Assembly: GCF_000801105.2 (NCBI RefSeq)
Contig: NC_079516.1
Span: 14,074,001 to 14,138,000 of the forward strand
Reading direction: 5' to 3'
Source: Raphanus sativus
Lineage: Eukaryota; Streptophyta; Magnoliopsida; Brassicales; Brassicaceae
Length of the DNA stretch: 64,000 nucleotides
Each line of letters starts with the position of its first letter. Position 1 is the first letter of the stretch. A program made the position numbers and the translations under genes. A model generated the notes under the pieces. That model made no database searches. It was not told the DNA's origin and was given only the letters and a program-made list of their open reading frames with translations. Shown here piece by piece: positions 60,095 through 64,000 of the stretch.

Positions 60095-60790
60095 AAGTTC
60101 CAACGATCCCTACCTACAGTATGGGCAGCAACAATCCGCTGTTACAATGCCTCTAGCACGACCCAATCTACAACTTGGCACTGGGAGGTCGACCAGATAC
60201 AGATTTCTTCATCTATGGAATCGCTCATGAAGTGATCATCATTAACCAAGTTAAACTGAACAGATGTAACTACAAAATTATTAAATTAGAATGGTCTTCT
60301 GATTCATAGAATGATACACAAGTACACAACATAAACAGAAGAACATTACCTTGGTTACTGTGAAAGACGATTCCAAGACATGCCTCATGACCAATCTGCC
60401 GTGCTGCAAATCTCATTTAAGTTTCTCTCTATTAATTTGCATAATTTCATTTTTCTAAAACTGAAAGCTTATATCTTTGGATGTATAAATATGAGTAAAC
60501 CTTTAATTAAACCAATTGACTAAAGGGATTCCAGGGTTTATTGACTGTTTGTGACCTTTTTGCCAAAAAGTATTGTGGTGGGGCCATAATGGGCCAATAA
60601 GTAAAAAAACTATGCACAATTAAAACAATTAGTCCCTATAAAAGGTTTACATTAAACCTATTACTGCCGACTTACTCACCGGACAATTTTAAGTTTCGCC
60701 ACGCCTCACAATATTGCGAGTCGTGTCCAATGTTTTAAATGGCATACTCTTATCTAAATTTGTTATATAAAAACACTGATAAAATTATAA
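60095..60790. other. Intergenic region
   Basis: No gene recognised. Confidence 0.4.
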
Positions 60791-61088
60791 TTTTTTTTTT
60801 GATGACCCTGGTATCCGAATGCCTCAAAAGGAATCCGACTAGCGCCTAATGACTGTCTCGGAAATCTGGCCATTGCCCGCCAGAAAGCCCGCCGAAGGCA
60901 TCCAGGAGGGCTAGTGATCACCCTATGTTAAGCTACCAGCGGCCACGCGCAGCAGATCTGGGTTTCTCCGTATTGGGCCCAAAAATCCCTCAAGATAATC
61001 ACCACAAATCTGCAAGAGGTAGCCTCGAACCCTCGATCTTGCGGACAACAGGAGGGAGCATATACCACTTGACTACTGACACGTGGTT
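60791..61088 (-). mobile_element. tRNA-derived SINE (about 298 bp), minus strand
   Basis: On the minus strand: A-box-like TAGTCAAGTGG, B-box GGTTCGAGGCTAC, a GC-rich body, then CCAGGGTCATC and a poly(A) tail (T run at 60791-60800). aattataa is at both borders (60783-60790 and 61089-61096), and the similarity continues as ttttt on both sides. Confidence 0.85.
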
Positions 61089-61096
61089 AATTATAA

Positions 61097-62270
61097 CTTT
61101 TTAAATATGGATTTGTGAGTGCATGGATTTTATTTGATATTTTAATTTTATGAAAAACATAAAAATGAAAAATCTTTTTATTGAAGATTTGAATCTCTTG
61201 CATATGTTTTGTGAAACTAATTTTAAGATTAGGAACTCGTACTTCCAAATAAGTTCTGACTAGTATTTATGTTTTAATAATTATGGTGCACATGGAGGTG
61301 GAATCATTATCAATTTTGTACTTAGGGCTAAGAAAATATTCCGACCAGAAAATTGCAATTGCATCCAATTCAAATAAGAAAGAATGAAAGTAAAATAGAA
61401 AGAAACTGTTGAATCAAGCCAATCAATTTAAGCCACTTTCTTATGATCTCTCTTAATTTTATGTTTGTATATGTTAACATTCTATGTTATTTTTCTTGCT
61501 TAATATATTCTTATGTTTATATGGTCATTTAGTGTTTTTGTTGTCATTTTAGGTCCTTAAATTTTTTTTTATCATTTATATATTTTTAGTTTGCATGGTC
61601 TATTCATCTTTGGTTGTTCAACTGATAAAAAACATTTGGATCATCTTTTTTATCAGGTAGCTTAGAATAGTGAAACTGTGAATACTATCTGCAATTTGAT
61701 ATTTTTTTTGTAGCCACAAAAGATATGTGTATGATGAAGATTATGTTTTTTGAATCTCGTTTGTGTGACAACCGTTTATAATAAAAATATTACTATTAGC
61801 TTCACCAAATTAATTCTATAAGACCATTATTATTGGTGAAACTCTTTTTGGGTTTCTTAAATCTTATTTTTTGTTTTGGCTTATTTAAAAAAAAATAAAA
61901 AAGAAATCAATCGCGGACTTCCACGTGGCGATTGGACCCGCAAACAGTTCAAGAAATAGATCAAAATTGATTCTTAACTCACACCTTTTGTGACCGACTA
62001 TTAGCAAATTTGTGGAGGCCACTACCTCTTTTAGTGTAAAACCCTTCTAAGAAACTAGGGATAATTATGCTCTAAGAACATTCATTTATGTTAAACCAGA
62101 AAGCATGATTAGAAATAAAACAAGACAAATACTCATTTTCCTTCACTGAAATCATGTTGCATGGCTAATATTTTACCACGTGACCGTGTTTCAATTGATA
62201 TAACTGGGTACTCATGGGCCCTGGGCCCACATGAATAAACTCATGGACACGCTCATGTCAAGTTAACGTT
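61097..62270. other. Intergenic region
   Basis: No gene. The stretch near 61828-62045 has the base composition of a MITE (accattattattggtgaaac at the left), but I could not pair its ends. Confidence 0.4.
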
Positions 62271-62542
62271 CAGATCATCTCCAATGTATTTTGTTATTTT
62301 CACCTCTAAAATAAAAAAAACTCGATAATAAAGGTGGAATGTGTTCCAATGTATTTCTCTAAAATAGCAATCTCTATTTTATAGAGTAAAAAATAGAGAA
62401 ATGCTATTTCTTCCTCTATAAATAGAGGAAAAAATAGAAATCTCTATTATAGAAGAAGAAATAGAGGTGAGTTGGAATAATTTCACCTCTAAATAATACT
62501 ATTATAGAGGTGAAAATAGTAATGAGTTTGAGATGCTCTCAG
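62271..62542. mobile_element. hAT-like MITE (about 270 bp)
   Basis: Left end CAGATCATCTCCAATGTATT and right end, reverse-complemented, CTGAGAGCATCTCAAACTCA are imperfect inverted repeats. The inner part is a strong foldback of 'atagaggtgaaa' and 'tttcacctctat' phrases. Common in Brassicaceae promoters. Confidence 0.65.
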
Positions 62543-62806
62543 AAAGAGTGACAAATAGAGAGAGAGATGGCGACTAATTGAAAAGAACATATGGGACATA
62601 TGAAGTTGATGTTCAGAGCATAGAACAGATCGATTTCTTCCATATACATATGGGACTTCCACTCTACCTGTTCTTAATATATATCCATTCGACTACAAAA
62701 AATGCATAAATCCTTTGAACAAAAGTTAGTGGAAAAAAAACCAGCTTCAAGAGTTTGGAAACAAAACTAAACTTGTTAAGAAAAATAAGGATTCGCTTTT
62801 CCGAAA

Positions 62807-62849
62807 AAGTGAGAATTACTTCTTTTTATTTGGTAAAATGAGAATTACT
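62807..62849. repeat. Micro-insertion with 14-bp direct repeats (one mismatch)
   Basis: aagtgagaattact and aaatgagaattact flank tctttttatttggta. The 56-kb paralogue has a single copy region, consistent with an insertion here. Confidence 0.6.
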
Positions 62850-62853
62850 AGGT

Positions 62854-62873
62854 AACTATTATTTCTACTTTCT

Positions 62874-62909
<36 letters not shown>

Positions 62910-62923
62910 ATTATTTCTACTTT
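62854..62923 (+). mobile_element. Poly(A)-only retroposition with an 18-bp target duplication
   Basis: aactattatttctacttt is at 62854-62871 and 62906-62923, perfect. Between them is ctagc followed by about 29 A. No other element sequence is present, so essentially only the tail was copied. Confidence 0.88.
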
Positions 62924-63084
62924 GTAAAATTTAATCCAAAATGAAAAGAAAAAATAATAGCCACGACGTCACAAATTATTATATCAATACCATTTTGTTA
63001 TTTGCTTAAGGATAATATTTGGACATACATATGCAAACCGTTGCATAGATAAATGTCAAAGATTACATAGATAAATCATAAATT

Positions 63085-64000
63085 TCAAACTCCACAAGAG
63101 TTTCCTCCTGGACCACCGTAATTGAAAAAGTACCCTAGACGAGTACGACGGTACCACTCTACCTTACCGACTCTTAGCCCGTAGCATCGTGGACTATCTA
63201 CCAATATCTCAATAGGAAAAGAACTGATTTTATTTTGCTTGTAGTTAGAATTCAAGACATCAATGTTTGCAAAAATTGCTGAAGTTCTCCGGCCTTTATC
63301 CGGAAATTTACCATTACCCATTGGAGGGCTTGAACCAGAAGGAGAAGCTTTAACCACACCACCAACTCCAACCATACTTGCACCATTGTCGAAAAGGTTA
63401 AATAATTCTTTTGGCCAATAACCAACATCACCATTGGGCTCATCTGGTCCCAGAAGTGTAAGCCACCAGTTTCCTGTATCTTTATCCTGAAAACAGTATA
63501 TAAATACAAATGAGTTGTTAACATGAAATTACATATCACTGGTATGTTTCTATAAATTACATGATTTATAAAGAAGATATACCTGATGGATGAAGGGACG
63601 TAAAAAGGAAGGCTCTTTTGGCGAAATATCAATGGGTTGAACTATGGGAATAGTCTGTGATACTTGAACAAACCCTGAACAAGCTGTATTGTAACATCCT
63701 TTTTCATCTTTACCCTATCAAAATTATATTGAATATTTACATATTATTTTTATTTACATATTGACTACACAATCAATGGAAACCAAATAAGTTGATCATA
63801 AATATGCAGACCTTCCAAAATCCATATGACCAAACACGTCCGTCGCCAAAAAGTCCTGGATTTATCTAAGAACAAGAGTTGCAATAATTTAAGATTACCA
63901 ACAATATTATATGGGATAAAGGGAAGAAATTTGCACAAAAACAATAAAAGGTAAAATCTACCATAAATCCCGCAGAGATGTAATTGATCTTGTTATTCAC
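63085..64000 (-). CDS. Neprosin-domain (DUF239) protein, C-terminal exons, partial
   Basis: Exons (minus strand): from the window edge (64000) to 63962, 63865-63812, 63714-63583, 63486-63085, all GT-AG and in one frame, ending TGA at 63087-63085. They read NKINYISAGFM, INPGLFGDGRVWSYGFWK, GCYNTACSGFVQVSQTIPI, then GNWWL, VGYWPKELFNLF, MGNGKFPDKGRRTSAIFANI, SPRCYGLRVGKVEWYRR and FFNYGGPGGNSCGV. This is the canonical order of the plant neprosin domain through its closing CY...YGGPGG...C block. The N-terminal signal and activation peptides lie beyond the window. The founding member, from pitcher plants, is a secreted glutamic prolyl endopeptidase; whether this relative is a protease is unknown. 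The paralogue at 46-47.7 kb is dead. No defect is seen in the part visible. Confidence 0.92.

Overview
This is plant nuclear DNA, about 65-70% A+T, from the mustard family (Brassicaceae), most likely Brassica or a close relative. The grounds are multi-exon GT-AG genes, a MIR169 hairpin, short Copia LTRs, many Helitrons, tRNA-derived SINEs, and a gene order that, from my recall of Arabidopsis thaliana, follows chromosome 5 around At5g24800 to At5g24980: a bZIP9-like 3' end, an ABC1 kinase/beta-lactamase fusion, MIR169b, a degraded At5g24880-like gene, an OXS3-like gene and a second ABC1-kinase fragment. Genes I expect between these are missing, which fits a fractionated copy of a triplicated genome. 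Orthology is from memory and was not searched. There are three runs of exactly 100 N (19046-19145, 48414-48513, 50665-50764), so this is a scaffold with gaps of unknown size.

Layout. 1-106: last coding bases of a bZIP9-like gene (+). 1028-5475: sixteen-exon ABC1K/beta-lactamase gene (-), whose splice sites join into one 949-residue frame; its promoter reaches about 6060. 6243-7810: Helitron (-). 8964-9139: MIR169 precursor (+) with a TATA box at 8889. 10296-10522: SINE with 16-bp target duplications. 11610-12289: Helitron (-). 12892-13396: frameshifted acidic-protein pseudogene. 13915-24607: Copia-type LTR element with intact LTRs and a 5-bp target duplication; its interior is present twice around an N gap, probably an assembly duplication. 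26853-27594: two-exon OXS3-like gene (-). 28707-29903: Helitron (+). 30633-31567: Sadhu-like retroposon. 31628-31925: LINE RNase H remnant. 31926-33250: degenerate tandem repeats. 33625-33797: broken copy of a small membrane-protein gene. 35983-36636: BIG GRAIN 1-like gene (-) with an in-frame TGA. 37142-37341: short retroposon. 39117-41135: three Helitron 5' ends in a row and an Emigrant-like MITE. 41490-42260: LINE remnant. 43636-44135: CACTA transposase remnant. 45015-45786: Helitron (-). 46168-47703: neprosin pseudogene abutting a CACTA end. 48900-51400: MITE cluster with a large foldback around a gap. 53481-54072: OB-fold and ABC1-kinase fragments. 54600-54797: small membrane-protein gene (-). 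59838-60094: perfect 90-bp tandem repeat. 60791-61088: SINE (-). 62271-62542: MITE. 63085-64000: neprosin gene (-), running off the window.

Probably functional: the bZIP9-like gene, the ABC1K fusion, MIR169, the OXS3-like gene, the neprosin gene at the right edge and perhaps the small membrane protein. There is no operon-like organisation. The most unusual signal is a recurrent class of tiny A- or T-rich inserts (about 10-21 bp, one about 34 bp), each between 10-18 bp direct repeats, at more than a dozen sites. They look like poly(A)-tail-only retroposition scars.
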